Source: Streptomyces hundungensis | GTDB lineage: Bacteria; Actinomycetota; Actinomycetes; Streptomycetales; Streptomycetaceae | Direction: 5' to 3' | Assembly (NCBI RefSeq): GCF_003627815.1 | Contig: NZ_CP032698.1 | Location: forward strand, 7,812,001 to 7,876,000 | Length of the DNA: 64,000 nucleotides | Part shown: positions 1 to 8,267 of the stretch, one piece after another | Position numbering within the stretch: the first letter of the stretch is position 1 | Layout: each line of letters opens with the position of its first letter | Notes under the pieces: generated by a model | The model's database searches: none | The model's input: only the letters and a program-made list of their open reading frames with translations | What the model was told of the DNA's origin: nothing | Position numbers and translations under genes: made by a program

Positions 1-2110
1 ACGGACCGGTCACCTCCTCATAGGCCCACGTCGTGTACCCCAACCCGTGCCCGAACCAGTACGCCGGTGTCCGCCCCGCCCGCAGCCAGCCCCGGTGTCC
101 GATGTGCGGGCCCTCGGTGTAGGCGAGCCGTCCCTCGCGGGGCCGGGTGTCCACGACGGGCGCGTCCTGAAGCACGGCGGGCCAGGTGGTGGGGAGCCGG
201 CCGCCGGGTTCCGTACGGCCGAACAGGACGTCGGCCAGGGCCGAGCCGCCCTCCTGACCGGGAAACCAGGAAAGCAGCAGGGCGCCCACCTCCCGCCGCC
301 AGGGCATCTCCACCGGGCCCCCGCTGTTGACGATCACCACCGTGCGCGGGTTGGCGGCGGCCACCGCGCGGACCAGGGCGTCCTGGTCGGACCCCAGCCG
401 CAGATGCGTACGGTCGCGGCCTTCGCACTCGTCGTCCTCCGTGGTGCCGACGACGACGATCGCCGCGTCCGCCGCGTGCGCCGCCCGCGCGGCGGCGGCG
501 AGCGCCGTCGCGGTGTCGGGGGCGGGCGGTGCGGCGCTCACGACCAGCGCACGACCGGTGTCCGGGGCGAGTTCGCGGCGCGCGACGAGCAGCGGAGAGG
601 TCCCCGCGACCAGCTCGGCGCTGACCCTATGAATCGGGGGTGTGACATGGATGAGGGCCGGGTCGTCGGTGTCCTTGGGGAAGTCGCCGGCCAGGAGCTC
701 GGCCCCGTCCAGGTGCAGGGTCATCCGTCCGAAGCCGGCGATGCCCAGCGTCCAGCGGCCCGATGCGCGCGGCCCCAGCCGCGCCCTGATCTCCACCGTG
801 TGGGCGCCGGGCGGCAGCGGCGGCTCCAACTGCCGTGCGCAGAAGCGGTGTTCGCTGTGCAACACGGTTTCGTCGGCGTCCAGGACCCGGAGCAGAACGC
901 CCGGCGCCCCCGAATCCGGAGCGGTGCACCAGGTCCCGTCCAGGACGGGCGGTGGCCCCGCGAGTGCGGGCCCCGGCGCGTGCACCACCGTCGCCCGACC
1001 GCGCAACCACGCCCGGACGCCGTCCAGGACGCCGACCTCCCCCTCGGGGAACACCCCCGCGCTGCCGCCGCCCTGGGTGCGGGTGTGTGCGGCGCGGGCG
1101 CCGATGACGGCCACCGTGGTGAGCCCCTCGGCGTCCAGCGGCAGTACGTTCCGGTTGGCCAGCAGGACCGTCCCGGCGGCCGCCGCCCTGCGGACCAGGG
1201 CCCGTACCGCGCCCGGCCGTGGGCGCGGGCGGCGCCCCGGGAGGGGCATCGGGCCCAGCGCGCCCAGCCAGTCCGCCCCTCGCAACAGATGGCGCACCTT
1301 GTCGTCCACGAGACGCCGGTCCACCTCCCCCCGTTCCAGCGCGCGCACCAGGGCCTCGCCCCACACCCCCTCGGGCCCCGGCATCACCAAGTCGAGACCG
1401 GCCCGGGCACACTCCCCGGTGGAGCGCGCCGCTCCCCAGTCGGAGACGACGACACCGGCGAAGCCCCACTCGGTCCGCAACGGGGACCTCAGCAGCGAAC
1501 TCGCCGTCGTGGTCGTTCCGTTGACCGCGTTGTAGCCCGCCATGACGAACCGGACACCTGCCGCCACGGCCGCCTCGAACGGCGCGAGATACACCTCGCG
1601 CAAGGTCCGCTCGTCGACCCGGACATCCACGGACAGCCGGTCCGTCTCGGAGTCATTGGCCACGTAGTGCTTCGCCGTGGCGGCCACCTGGTGCGCCTGA
1701 ATGCCCCGCACCAGGGCGGCCCCCATCCGCCCGGTCAGTTCGGGGTCCTCCGAGAAGCACTCGAAGTGCCGCCCACCGAGCGGGCTCCGGTGCAGATTGA
1801 GGTTGGGCGCGAGGACCACGTGGACGCCCTTGCGCCGCGCCTCCAGGGCGAGGAGCGAGCCGAGCCGCTCGACGAGCGGCTCGTCCCAGGTGGCGGCGAG
1901 CGCGGTGGCCGAGGGCAGCAACACGGCCGTATGCCGTTCGTCCCACGACGGGCCGCGCACACCGGCCGGCCCGTCCGACATCACCCACGGGCGCAGCTCG
2001 ACGGCCGGCTCCGCCGCCGTGCGCCAGGTGTCGGCGCCGGTGAGCAGCGCCACCTTCGCCTCCGGTGTGAGCTTGTCGATCAGCCGGTCGAGCTCGTCCT
2101 CGTCCCTCAT
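1..2110 (-). CDS. Beta-glucosidase, glycoside hydrolase family 3 (3' end beyond window)
   Basis: The 703 visible residues form a GH3 beta-glucosidase that should release terminal beta-linked glucose from oligosaccharides. The (alpha/beta)8 domain carries the substrate-binding KHY at about residue 148 and the nucleophile Asp in VVSDWGA at about 224. A PA14-like beta-sandwich insert lies around 410-530, and the alpha/beta-sandwich domain follows. No signal peptide is seen, so a cytoplasmic enzyme acting on imported oligosaccharides is likely. The ATG at 2110 has GAGGAGG about 10 nt upstream. The C-terminal fibronectin-III-like domain lies off the window edge, so completeness cannot be judged. 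It is read in the same direction as the secreted hydrolase upstream, 46 nt away, and may be co-transcribed with it. Confidence 0.93.
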   Translation of the reverse strand, partial: MRDEDELDRLIDKLTPEAKVALLTGADTWRTAAEPAVELRPWVMSDGPAGVRGPSWDERHTAVLLPSATALAATWDEPLVERLGSLLALEARRKGVHVVLAPNLNLHRSPLGGRHFECFSEDPELTGRMGAALVRGIQAHQVAATAKHYVANDSETDRLSVDVRVDERTLREVYLAPFEAAVAAGVRFVMAGYNAVNGTTTTASSLLRSPLRTEWGFAGVVVSDWGAARSTGECARAGLDLVMPGPEGVWGEALVRALERGEVDRRLVDDKVRHLLRGADWLGALGPMPLPGRRPRPRPGAVRALVRRAAAAGTVLLANRNVLPLDAEGLTTVAVIGARAAHTRTQGGGSAGVFPEGEVGVLDGVRAWLRGRATVVHAPGPALAGPPPVLDGTWCTAPDSGAPGVLLRVLDADETVLHSEHRFCARQLEPPLPPGAHTVEIRARLGPRASGRWTLGIAGFGRMTLHLDGAELLAGDFPKDTDDPALIHVTPPIHRVSAELVAGTSPLLVARRELAPDTGRALVVSAAPPAPDTATALAAAARAAHAADAAIVVVGTTEDDECEGRDRTHLRLGSDQDALVRAVAAANPRTVVIVNSGGPVEMPWRREVGALLLSWFPGQEGGSALADVLFGRTEPGGRLPTTWPAVLQDAPVVDTRPREGRLAYTEGPHIGHRGWLRAGRTPAYWFGHGLGYTTWAYEEVTGP

Positions 2111-2156
2111 CCCGCCCCCTCCTCGTCGATCCCCACGCCCTGAAGGTGATGGATCG

Positions 2157-3911
2157 TCAGTTGTAGACGCCGAACTCGTACAGCGAATAGCCGTAACCGG
2201 TCCCGCGTGCCGTGCCGTTGACCCGGACGTAGCGGCCGGTGCCGTGGACGTCGAAGTCGTCCACGCCTCCATTGCCGTCGGTCACGGTGCGCAGGGTCTG
2301 CCAGTTCTGGCCGTCGTCCGAGGTCTGAATGGTGTAGGCCTTGGCGTAGGACGCCTCCCACAGCAGCTGCACATGGGAGAAGGTCGTGCGGGTGCCGAGG
2401 TCGACGCGCAGCCACTGCGGGTCGCTCCAGTCGCTGGCCCAGCGGGTGGTGGCGTTGCCGTCCACCGCGTTCGCCGCCGTGCACGGGCAGTCGCCGTAAC
2501 TCGCCTGGAACGACGACGCGGTGGCGGGCTTGCCCCGGGCCACGTTGGTGCCGCTCACCACCGGCGGCACCACCTTGATGGAACGGGTCTCCACCCCGAC
2601 GTTGCCGTGCCCGTCGGTCGCCTTGACGTAGACCTTCCAGACGCCGGGCCGGTCCGGCGCCGTGAACCTCAGCCGCCCTCCGCCCAGGTTGGTGAACGGC
2701 AGGGACACCAACTGCTTGCTACCGTCGAGGTAGTTGCTGTTGTCCAGGACCTCGTAGCCGATCGGATCGCCGTTGGGGTCGGTGGCCCGGACGTCCAGGG
2801 TGACATCACGGCCCGCCTGCACACCGGCGGTACCGCCCTCGACGTCCAGGGCGGAGATGACGGGCGGGGTGTTGTCGTGCGAGGTGTCCGCGCCGTAGGC
2901 CCGCTTCACCGCGTAGTACGAAAGACGCTTCTGTCCGGCGGGCAGCAGGTTGAACCAGATGCCGCCGAAGTCGTACTCCGTCCCGTAGTGGAACATCGTC
3001 GCCCCGAGCGCCACACCCCTGTGCCCGGTGACACATCCCCACGCTCGGGTGTAGCCGTCGGCCTTGGCCTGGTCGGTGGGTTCCTGGGGCACGCCGTTGG
3101 CGTCGTCGGGCACCTCCCACTCGCCGGCCGGTCCGGTCTCGGTGATGATGTACGGCTTGGTGTAACCCCCTTGCTCCCAGGCCGACTTGACGTCACACAC
3201 CGCGTTGTAGGAGTTGACCGCGTACAGGTCGAGGTCGGGGGCGTTCTTCTTGAAGTACGGCCATGCGCCGACCCAGGCGTCCGTGGAGGTCACCGGGTGG
3301 TTCGGGTCGATGCCGTGGATCTTCTTGGTGATGTCGTTGACGAGCGTGGTGTAGGCGGTGCGCTGGCGCTCCAGCTCATCGCCGCTGTAACAGTTCTGGA
3401 GACCGAGCACGGACTCGTTGCCGACGTCCCACATGAGGACCCCCGGATTGTCCTTGTAGGTCCCCACCCACTTGGGGAACTCGTCGAGCACCTGGTTCTT
3501 GTACGTGGTGTCGGTGATGTAGTTGACGCAGCCGCCCGCACCGGGCCCGCCGCCGGGCTGGAGCCAGAAACCGGCGATGACCTTGATGCCGTGGGCCGCC
3601 GCCGAGTCGAACAGCGGCTTGCTGGAGGCGTCGGTGCCCCAGGTGCGGATGGTGTTGACGCCCATGGACTGGAGGTCGGGCATGTACTTGTCGGCGTCGG
3701 AGACGGAAGGTCCCCAGGTCAGGCCCTTGATCTGATACGGCCGTCCGTCGACGGCGAGCTGCCAGTTGCCCTGGGTGCCCGTCACCTTGACGACGCTCCC
3801 GGCGGCGTGGGCGGTGGTGGCGGGCAGCGCGGCCAGCGCCCCGGCGGCAAGGACCCCCGCGGTCAGGGGGGCCAGCAGACGGCGTGGTCGGGTATGGGGT
3901 GGTCGGCTCAT
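2157..3911 (-). CDS. Secreted clan GH-A glycoside hydrolase with C-terminal discoidin (F5/8C) module
   Basis: This 584-residue exported protein has a signal peptide ending near THAAG (about residue 32). A TIM-barrel domain of the GH2-C/GH5 type follows, in which WDVGNES (Asn-Glu acid/base) and IITETGP (Glu nucleophile) are visible. Next come an Ig-like domain (about 350-450) and a discoidin domain of about 125 residues at the C-terminus, probably for carbohydrate binding. The substrate is not evident; a beta-glucan or beta-mannan type polysaccharide is possible. The ATG at 3911 is chosen because it directly precedes the basic signal-peptide region; an upstream in-frame extension has no signal character. 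The discoidin module resembles that of the large protein ending at 29551. The downstream GH3 gene could finish degradation of its products. Confidence 0.85.
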   Translation of the reverse strand: MSRPPHTRPRRLLAPLTAGVLAAGALAALPATTAHAAGSVVKVTGTQGNWQLAVDGRPYQIKGLTWGPSVSDADKYMPDLQSMGVNTIRTWGTDASSKPLFDSAAAHGIKVIAGFWLQPGGGPGAGGCVNYITDTTYKNQVLDEFPKWVGTYKDNPGVLMWDVGNESVLGLQNCYSGDELERQRTAYTTLVNDITKKIHGIDPNHPVTSTDAWVGAWPYFKKNAPDLDLYAVNSYNAVCDVKSAWEQGGYTKPYIITETGPAGEWEVPDDANGVPQEPTDQAKADGYTRAWGCVTGHRGVALGATMFHYGTEYDFGGIWFNLLPAGQKRLSYYAVKRAYGADTSHDNTPPVISALDVEGGTAGVQAGRDVTLDVRATDPNGDPIGYEVLDNSNYLDGSKQLVSLPFTNLGGGRLRFTAPDRPGVWKVYVKATDGHGNVGVETRSIKVVPPVVSGTNVARGKPATASSFQASYGDCPCTAANAVDGNATTRWASDWSDPQWLRVDLGTRTTFSHVQLLWEASYAKAYTIQTSDDGQNWQTLRTVTDGNGGVDDFDVHGTGRYVRVNGTARGTGYGYSLYEFGVYN

Positions 3912-4009
3912 GGCGGGGTCCTCTTCACAGGGGGTGGGGGAGGGGGTGCCGGCCCGGCCGCGGCGGGACGATGGGGCGGCCGGGCCGACGGGCGGGGAGA
4001 CCAACGGCT

Positions 4010-5113
4010 TCAGGGGAGGCGGTAGTTGGCGTCCAGCGCCGCACCCGCCTCGGGGTGCGTCTGGTCGTGGCCGCGCGCGTCGCACTGGAGGCCGCCGACG
4101 ACGCAGTCGTTGACCAGTGCCTTGAGCGTGGCGTCGTCCCAGGCGTTGAAGAAGTCGTAGTGGAAGGAGTAGCCCGGCCCGCTCGCCAGCCTCGCCTGGG
4201 AGAGGTCGCCGTTGACCGGGAACGCCATCTTGAACTCGATCATCGGCAGTGCGACCGGGTGGTCGGCCGGGCACATGTTGTCGTTGGTGCCGGGCTTGAC
4301 CACGGGATAGGACATGTGACTCTTGTGGTCGGGCGTGTCCAGGTACTTCCCGTCCCAGCAACTGGGCGCCTGGAAACGGATGTTGAGCTGGACATCGGCC
4401 CGGCTCGGGCAGCTGGCGGGGAAGTTGACGTTGAAGTAGCTGTCGCCGCACTCCCAGCCCTCGACGAAGCCGCGGTGGTTGCGGAACTCGTCGGCCGTCT
4501 GCATCGGACTTCCGACCACGAAGCGCAGGCCCTTGGGGAAGGGGCGGACGCTGGTGTAGTCGGTGACGCCGGCCTTGTAGTAGATCGTCTGGGGGCCGAC
4601 CGGCAGGATCTTCTGAGCGCCGTTGAACAGGCTGGGCATCCAGTAGCCCGACTTGTCCCCGGGGGCCTTGCAGGTCGTGGAGCCCGCGTCAAGGGAGGCC
4701 GTGGTGCTGTTCGCGTTGGTCGAGGTGTTGCCCATGAACGTGTGGTCGTGGGACTTGCCCGGCTGCTGCGGATAGACGATCGGGTCGTCCGGCGCGGTGT
4801 GGGTCACCGAACAGTTGGCCTGGAACTCGTGGAAGTAGCGGTGCGGCGGATCCTGTGTCGACGGGGAGACGTTCGTGACCTGCGGGTTCGCCACGATGTA
4901 TCCGTCGCCATCGGGATCCTCGGGCGAGCTCGCGGTGGACGCGGGCATGGCCGCCATGGCGTGGTCCGCGTGGGCGGGGGCGAGCGGTGCGCCGGACGAG
5001 GGGCCGGCCGAGCGGGCGTCGAACCCGGTGGCGACGCCGCCCAGACCGAGCGTGGTCAGCAGGACCGCGCTCGCGATCAACGTGCCGGAGAGGAGCTTCG
5101 ATCTCCGTGGCAT
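4010..5113 (-). CDS. Secreted DUF1996 domain protein
   Basis: The product has 367 residues and begins with a signal peptide (basic MPRRSKLL, then a hydrophobic stretch to about residue 30). The body matches the DUF1996 family found in actinobacterial and fungal secreted proteins: HEFQANCSVTH, the SHDHTFMG motif, a Cys-containing GYWMPSLF region and a conserved SHMSYP segment near the C-terminus. The biochemical function of DUF1996 is not established; the many conserved His, Asp and Cys residues suggest a metal-supported or disulfide-supported fold. ATG 5113 is preceded by AGGAGG at a 6-nt spacing, which is better than an upstream ATG at 5158. An 18-bp palindrome lies about 75 nt upstream. The gene is divergent from the beta-helix protein gene at 5578. 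Confidence 0.85.
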   Translation of the reverse strand: MPRRSKLLSGTLIASAVLLTTLGLGGVATGFDARSAGPSSGAPLAPAHADHAMAAMPASTASSPEDPDGDGYIVANPQVTNVSPSTQDPPHRYFHEFQANCSVTHTAPDDPIVYPQQPGKSHDHTFMGNTSTNANSTTASLDAGSTTCKAPGDKSGYWMPSLFNGAQKILPVGPQTIYYKAGVTDYTSVRPFPKGLRFVVGSPMQTADEFRNHRGFVEGWECGDSYFNVNFPASCPSRADVQLNIRFQAPSCWDGKYLDTPDHKSHMSYPVVKPGTNDNMCPADHPVALPMIEFKMAFPVNGDLSQARLASGPGYSFHYDFFNAWDDATLKALVNDCVVGGLQCDARGHDQTHPEAGAALDANYRLP

Positions 5114-5186
5114 GGAGACCTCCTGAGGGGTGGGGGACGGGGAGGCAGAGAGGGCCACCGGTTGCGCGAGTTCACCGACCGGTAGC

Positions 5187-5204
5187 CGGGAGAGCGCTCT
5201 CCCG
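5187..5204. promoter_or_regulatory. 18-bp perfect palindrome, LacI-type operator candidate
   Basis: CGGGAGAGCGCTCTCCCG is a perfect inverted repeat with the GAGCGCTC core found in LacI-family operators of Streptomyces such as the CebR box. It lies in the 464-bp divergent region (5114-5577) between the DUF1996 gene and the beta-helix gene. That region holds no credible gene; this site and the related one at 5524 are its only visible features. Confidence 0.6.
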
Positions 5205-5523
5205 CAGTGGAGTCTCGGGGCGCCGAAGCGGAGGTGTCAAGAGATGTGACGGCAGAAGGGGGTCGCCTTCCGGGCCTTTCGGAGCGCGGAATGGGCGCGC
5301 GCGGCAAGCGAATTGGGGCACGGTTGGCGACCGCATTGGCGCTCGCACCAGGCCAGTTGAACGAGGGTCGACGGCTAACCGCCGTATGAGACACGGCAGT
5401 TGTGGGGCAGGCCCTGAACTGGATGTGCACTGCGTGATGATGACGACCTGTGAACGCAAAGACCGGGGATTTCTGCCGCACCCCTTGACGTTGTCTTCGG
5501 CTGGATGAAGCATTCCCCGGCGA

Positions 5524-5535
5524 GAGAGCGCTCCC
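5524..5535. promoter_or_regulatory. Second GAGCGCTC operator candidate
   Basis: GAGAGCGCTCCC shares the GAGAGCGCTC sequence with the palindrome at 5187-5204 and sits about 40 nt upstream of the start of the beta-helix gene. One copy near each divergent gene suggests shared repression by one LacI-type regulator, which is not encoded in the window. Confidence 0.5.
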
Positions 5536-5577
5536 CCGCCCCCCTACGTTCACCTCTTGAACCAGGAGAGTCGCCCG

Positions 5578-7401
5578 ATGCCCCCAGTTCCGCCGCCCGA
5601 TTCCCCCGCCCCCCGCCCCTCCGCGATCGCGCGCCGCACCATGCTCGGCGCCGTCGCCGCGGCCGCCGCCTCGGCGCCGCTGATGACGGGCCTGGCCGCC
5701 CCGGCTTCGGCCGCCCCCGCTTCGGCGTCCCCCGCGTCCGTGCGGCCGCGCGCTCTGTCCGGCGGGGGAGACCTCGGCCCCAACGTGCTGGTCTTCGACC
5801 CGGGCACACCCAACATCCAGGCCACCCTCGACGACATCTTCCACCGTCAGGAGGCGGCACAGTTCGGCACCGGCCGCTACGCCCTGCTGTTCAAACCCGG
5901 CACCTACAGCGGACTCAACGCACAGATCGGCTTCTACACCTCGATCGCGGGTCTCGGCCTGTCACCGGACGACACCACCATCAACGGCGATGTCACGGTC
6001 GACGCGGGGTGGGCCAACGGCAACGCCACCCAGAACTTCTGGCGCTCCGCCGAGAACCTGGCCCTCGTCCCGGTCAACGGCACCAACCGCTGGGCCGTCG
6101 CCCAGGCCGCGCCGTTCCGCCGGATGCATGTGCGCGGCGGCCTCAACCTGGCGCCGTCCGGCTACGGCTGGGCCAGCGGCGGCTACATCGCCGACTGCCG
6201 CATCGACGGCCAGGTCGGACCGTACTCGCAACAGCAGTGGTACACCCGGGACAGCGCGATCGGCGGCTGGGTCAACGCCGTGTGGAACATGGTGTTCTCC
6301 GGTGTCCAGGGTGCCCCCGCGCAGAGCTTCCCCAATCCTCCGTACACCACGCTGGACACGACGCCCATCTCCCGCGAGAAGCCCTTCCTGTACCTCAACG
6401 GGAGCGAGTTCCGTGTCTTCCTGCCGGAGAAGCGCACCAATGCCCGCGGTGTCACCTGGGGGAACGGCACTCCCCGGGGCACCTCGCTGTCCCTGTCGCA
6501 GTTCTATGTCGCCAAGCCGGGCGTGAGCGCGGCCACCCTCAACCAAGCGCTCGCGCAGGGCCTCCACCTCCTGCTGACCCCGGGCATCTACCACGTCGAC
6601 CAGCCCCTCCAGGTCAACCGGGACAACACCGTCGTCCTCGGGCTCGGGTACGCGACGATCGTGCCGGACAACGGAGTCACCGCGCTGCGCGTCGCCGACG
6701 TGGACGGCGTACGGCTCGCCGGATTCCTCATCGACGCGGGGCCGGTCAACTCCCGGACCCTGCTTGAGGTCGGCCCCAGCGGCGCCTCGCGCGACCACTC
6801 GGCCAACCCCACCACCGTGCAGGACGTCTTCGTACGCGTCGGCGGCGCGGGGGCCGGCAAGGCCACCACCAGCATGGTCATCAACAGCCGCAACACCGTC
6901 GTCGACCACACCTGGGTCTGGCGCGCCGACCACGGCACGGGTGTCGGCTGGGACACCAACCGCGCCGACTACGGCGTCGTCGTCAACGGCGACGACGTGC
7001 TGTGCACCGGCCTGTTCGTGGAGCACTTCAACAAGTACGACGTGCAGTGGCTGGGCCAGCGGGGCCGCACCATCTTCTTCCAGAACGAGAAGGCCTACGA
7101 CGCCCCGAACCAGGCCGCGGTCCAGGACGGCAACGTCAAGGGTTACGCGGCCTACAAGGTGGCCGGCAACGTCACCTCGCACGAGGCCTGGGGGCTCGGC
7201 AGCTACTGCAACTACACCGCCGACCCCGGCATCGTGCAGCACCACGGATTCGCCGCCCCCAACACGGCGGGGGTGAAGTTCCACGACCTCCTCGTGGTCT
7301 CGCTCGGCGGCAACGGACAGTACGAGCACGTCATCAACGAAGTCGGGGCACCGACATCGGGCACCTCCACGACACCGTCCACGGTGGTCGCGTACCCGTG
7401 A
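5578..7401 (+). CDS. Secreted right-handed beta-helix (pectate-lyase-like / GH55-like) protein
   Basis: The product has 607 residues. The N-terminus has a run of prolines, then ARRTMLGAVAAAAA and a hydrophobic stretch ending in Ala-rich sequence, which suggests Tat-type export (an RR followed by the hydrophobic core). The mature part shows features of a parallel beta-helix: the GTGRYALLFKPGTY start, TINGDVTV, many short repeats with Asn and Gly turns, and a second half starting at PGVSAATLNQAL with PGIYHVDQPL. Related proteins act on polysaccharides such as beta-1,3-glucan; the activity here is inferred only from the fold. ATG 5578 has AGGAG about 10 nt upstream; an in-frame TTG at 5557 lacks a good site. 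Two hairpins follow the stop. Confidence 0.75.
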   Translation: MPPVPPPDSPAPRPSAIARRTMLGAVAAAAASAPLMTGLAAPASAAPASASPASVRPRALSGGGDLGPNVLVFDPGTPNIQATLDDIFHRQEAAQFGTGRYALLFKPGTYSGLNAQIGFYTSIAGLGLSPDDTTINGDVTVDAGWANGNATQNFWRSAENLALVPVNGTNRWAVAQAAPFRRMHVRGGLNLAPSGYGWASGGYIADCRIDGQVGPYSQQQWYTRDSAIGGWVNAVWNMVFSGVQGAPAQSFPNPPYTTLDTTPISREKPFLYLNGSEFRVFLPEKRTNARGVTWGNGTPRGTSLSLSQFYVAKPGVSAATLNQALAQGLHLLLTPGIYHVDQPLQVNRDNTVVLGLGYATIVPDNGVTALRVADVDGVRLAGFLIDAGPVNSRTLLEVGPSGASRDHSANPTTVQDVFVRVGGAGAGKATTSMVINSRNTVVDHTWVWRADHGTGVGWDTNRADYGVVVNGDDVLCTGLFVEHFNKYDVQWLGQRGRTIFFQNEKAYDAPNQAAVQDGNVKGYAAYKVAGNVTSHEAWGLGSYCNYTADPGIVQHHGFAAPNTAGVKFHDLLVVSLGGNGQYEHVINEVGAPTSGTSTTPSTVVAYP

Positions 7402-7407
7402 ACCCGG

Positions 7408-7440
7408 GCCGGCCCCTTCCCCGCGAGGGAGAGGGCCGGC
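7408..7440 (+). terminator. GC-rich hairpin after beta-helix gene
   Basis: An 8-bp perfect stem (GCCGGCCC / GGGCCGGC) starts 7 nt after the stop codon. No U tract follows, so it may act together with the second hairpin at 7488. Confidence 0.5.
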
Positions 7441-7487
7441 GAGGCACGCGGACCGCTCGGCCGCGACGAGCTCCGCACCCCCCTTGA

Positions 7488-7512
7488 CGCCCCGGCCGAC
7501 GCCGGGGCGTTT
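7488..7512 (+). terminator. Rho-independent terminator
   Basis: A 9-bp stem CGCCCCGGC / GCCGGGGCG with a 4-nt loop is directly followed by TTT. It separates the beta-helix gene from the PadR gene. Confidence 0.75.
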
Positions 7513-7591
7513 CGTCATGGCGGCCCGCCGCTCACGCGCGGGCGCCGTCTCCTTCGGGTGAGCCGTGTCTCACCTGGCCGGTGCCGCTTGT

Positions 7592-7611
7592 CTATGCAAC
7601 GAATTGCATAG
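7592..7611. promoter_or_regulatory. PadR operator candidate (palindrome CTATGCAA-N4-TTGCATAG)
   Basis: This is a perfect 8+8 bp inverted repeat with a 4-nt spacer, AT-rich against its surroundings. It lies 13 nt upstream of the padR-like start codon and touches the ribosome binding site. Dyads of this ATGCAA...TTGCAT kind are typical PadR-family sites, so autoregulation is likely. Confidence 0.7.
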
Positions 7612-7623
7612 AAGGATTCGGGT

Positions 7624-8181
7624 ATGGCGCTTGAGCACGCGATTCTCGTCTCCCTCCTGGAGAAGCCGGGCTCCGGTTATGAGCTGGCCCGACGCTTCGA
7701 CCGGTCCATCGGCTACTTCTGGGCGGCCACGCACCAGCAGATCTACCGGATCCTCAAACGGATGGAGAACGACGGCTGGGTCGAGCCGCGGGAGGTGGCG
7801 CAGCAGAGCCGGCCGGACAAGAAGGAGTACTCGGTCGCCGCTCCCGGCCGGGCCGCGCTCGCGCAGTGGCTGCACGAGCCGATCGAACCGGAGAGCGTGC
7901 GCCACGAGCTCGCCGTCAAGATCCGCGGCGCGGCCTTCGACGACCCCGCAGCCCTCCTGCACGAGGTGGAACGACACCGCAGGGCCCACGCCGACCGTCT
8001 CGCCCACTACCGGGCGGGAGAGCTGCGCGACTTCACCGGCCCCGACGCCCCCGCGCCCGACGTCGGCCGCGAGCTTCAGCACGTCGTGCTGCGCGGCGGC
8101 ATCGCGTACGAACAGATGACGCTCGCCTGGCTCGACGACGTGATCGCCACGCTCCACCGGCTCGGCGCCGAAAAACGCTAG
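7624..8181 (+). CDS. PadR-family transcriptional regulator
   Basis: This 185-residue protein begins directly with the winged helix (ALEHAILVSLLEKPGSGYEL, then a recognition region around HQQIYRILKRME and the wing RPDKKEYSV). It ends in the alpha-helical Vir_C-like dimerisation domain of the PadR subfamily 2 type (YFW and WLDDVIATL-type helices). It should repress in the absence of a small effector, often a phenolic acid or lipid. The ATG at 7624 follows GAAGGA by about 8 nt. The acyl-CoA dehydrogenase gene begins 86 nt after its stop, on the same strand, and is its likely co-regulated target. Confidence 0.92.
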   Translation: MALEHAILVSLLEKPGSGYELARRFDRSIGYFWAATHQQIYRILKRMENDGWVEPREVAQQSRPDKKEYSVAAPGRAALAQWLHEPIEPESVRHELAVKIRGAAFDDPAALLHEVERHRRAHADRLAHYRAGELRDFTGPDAPAPDVGRELQHVVLRGGIAYEQMTLAWLDDVIATLHRLGAEKR

Positions 8182-8267
8182 GCCCGAGACCGGGGCGCCG
8201 TATCCGCGACCCCGGGCTTCCGCTTTCACCCCCTCATCAACTCCCTTGTCCGGAAAGGCGAATAGCC

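Noticed and set aside
47-2143. A long open frame on the plus strand opposite the GH3 gene
   Set aside because: It is Arg/Pro-rich with no domain character and mirrors the third-position GC bias of the real gene on the minus strand.
1701-4025. 774-codon plus-strand frame across the GH and discoidin gene
   Set aside because: The Val/Gly/Arg-rich translation without motifs is an antisense shadow of the minus-strand hydrolase gene.
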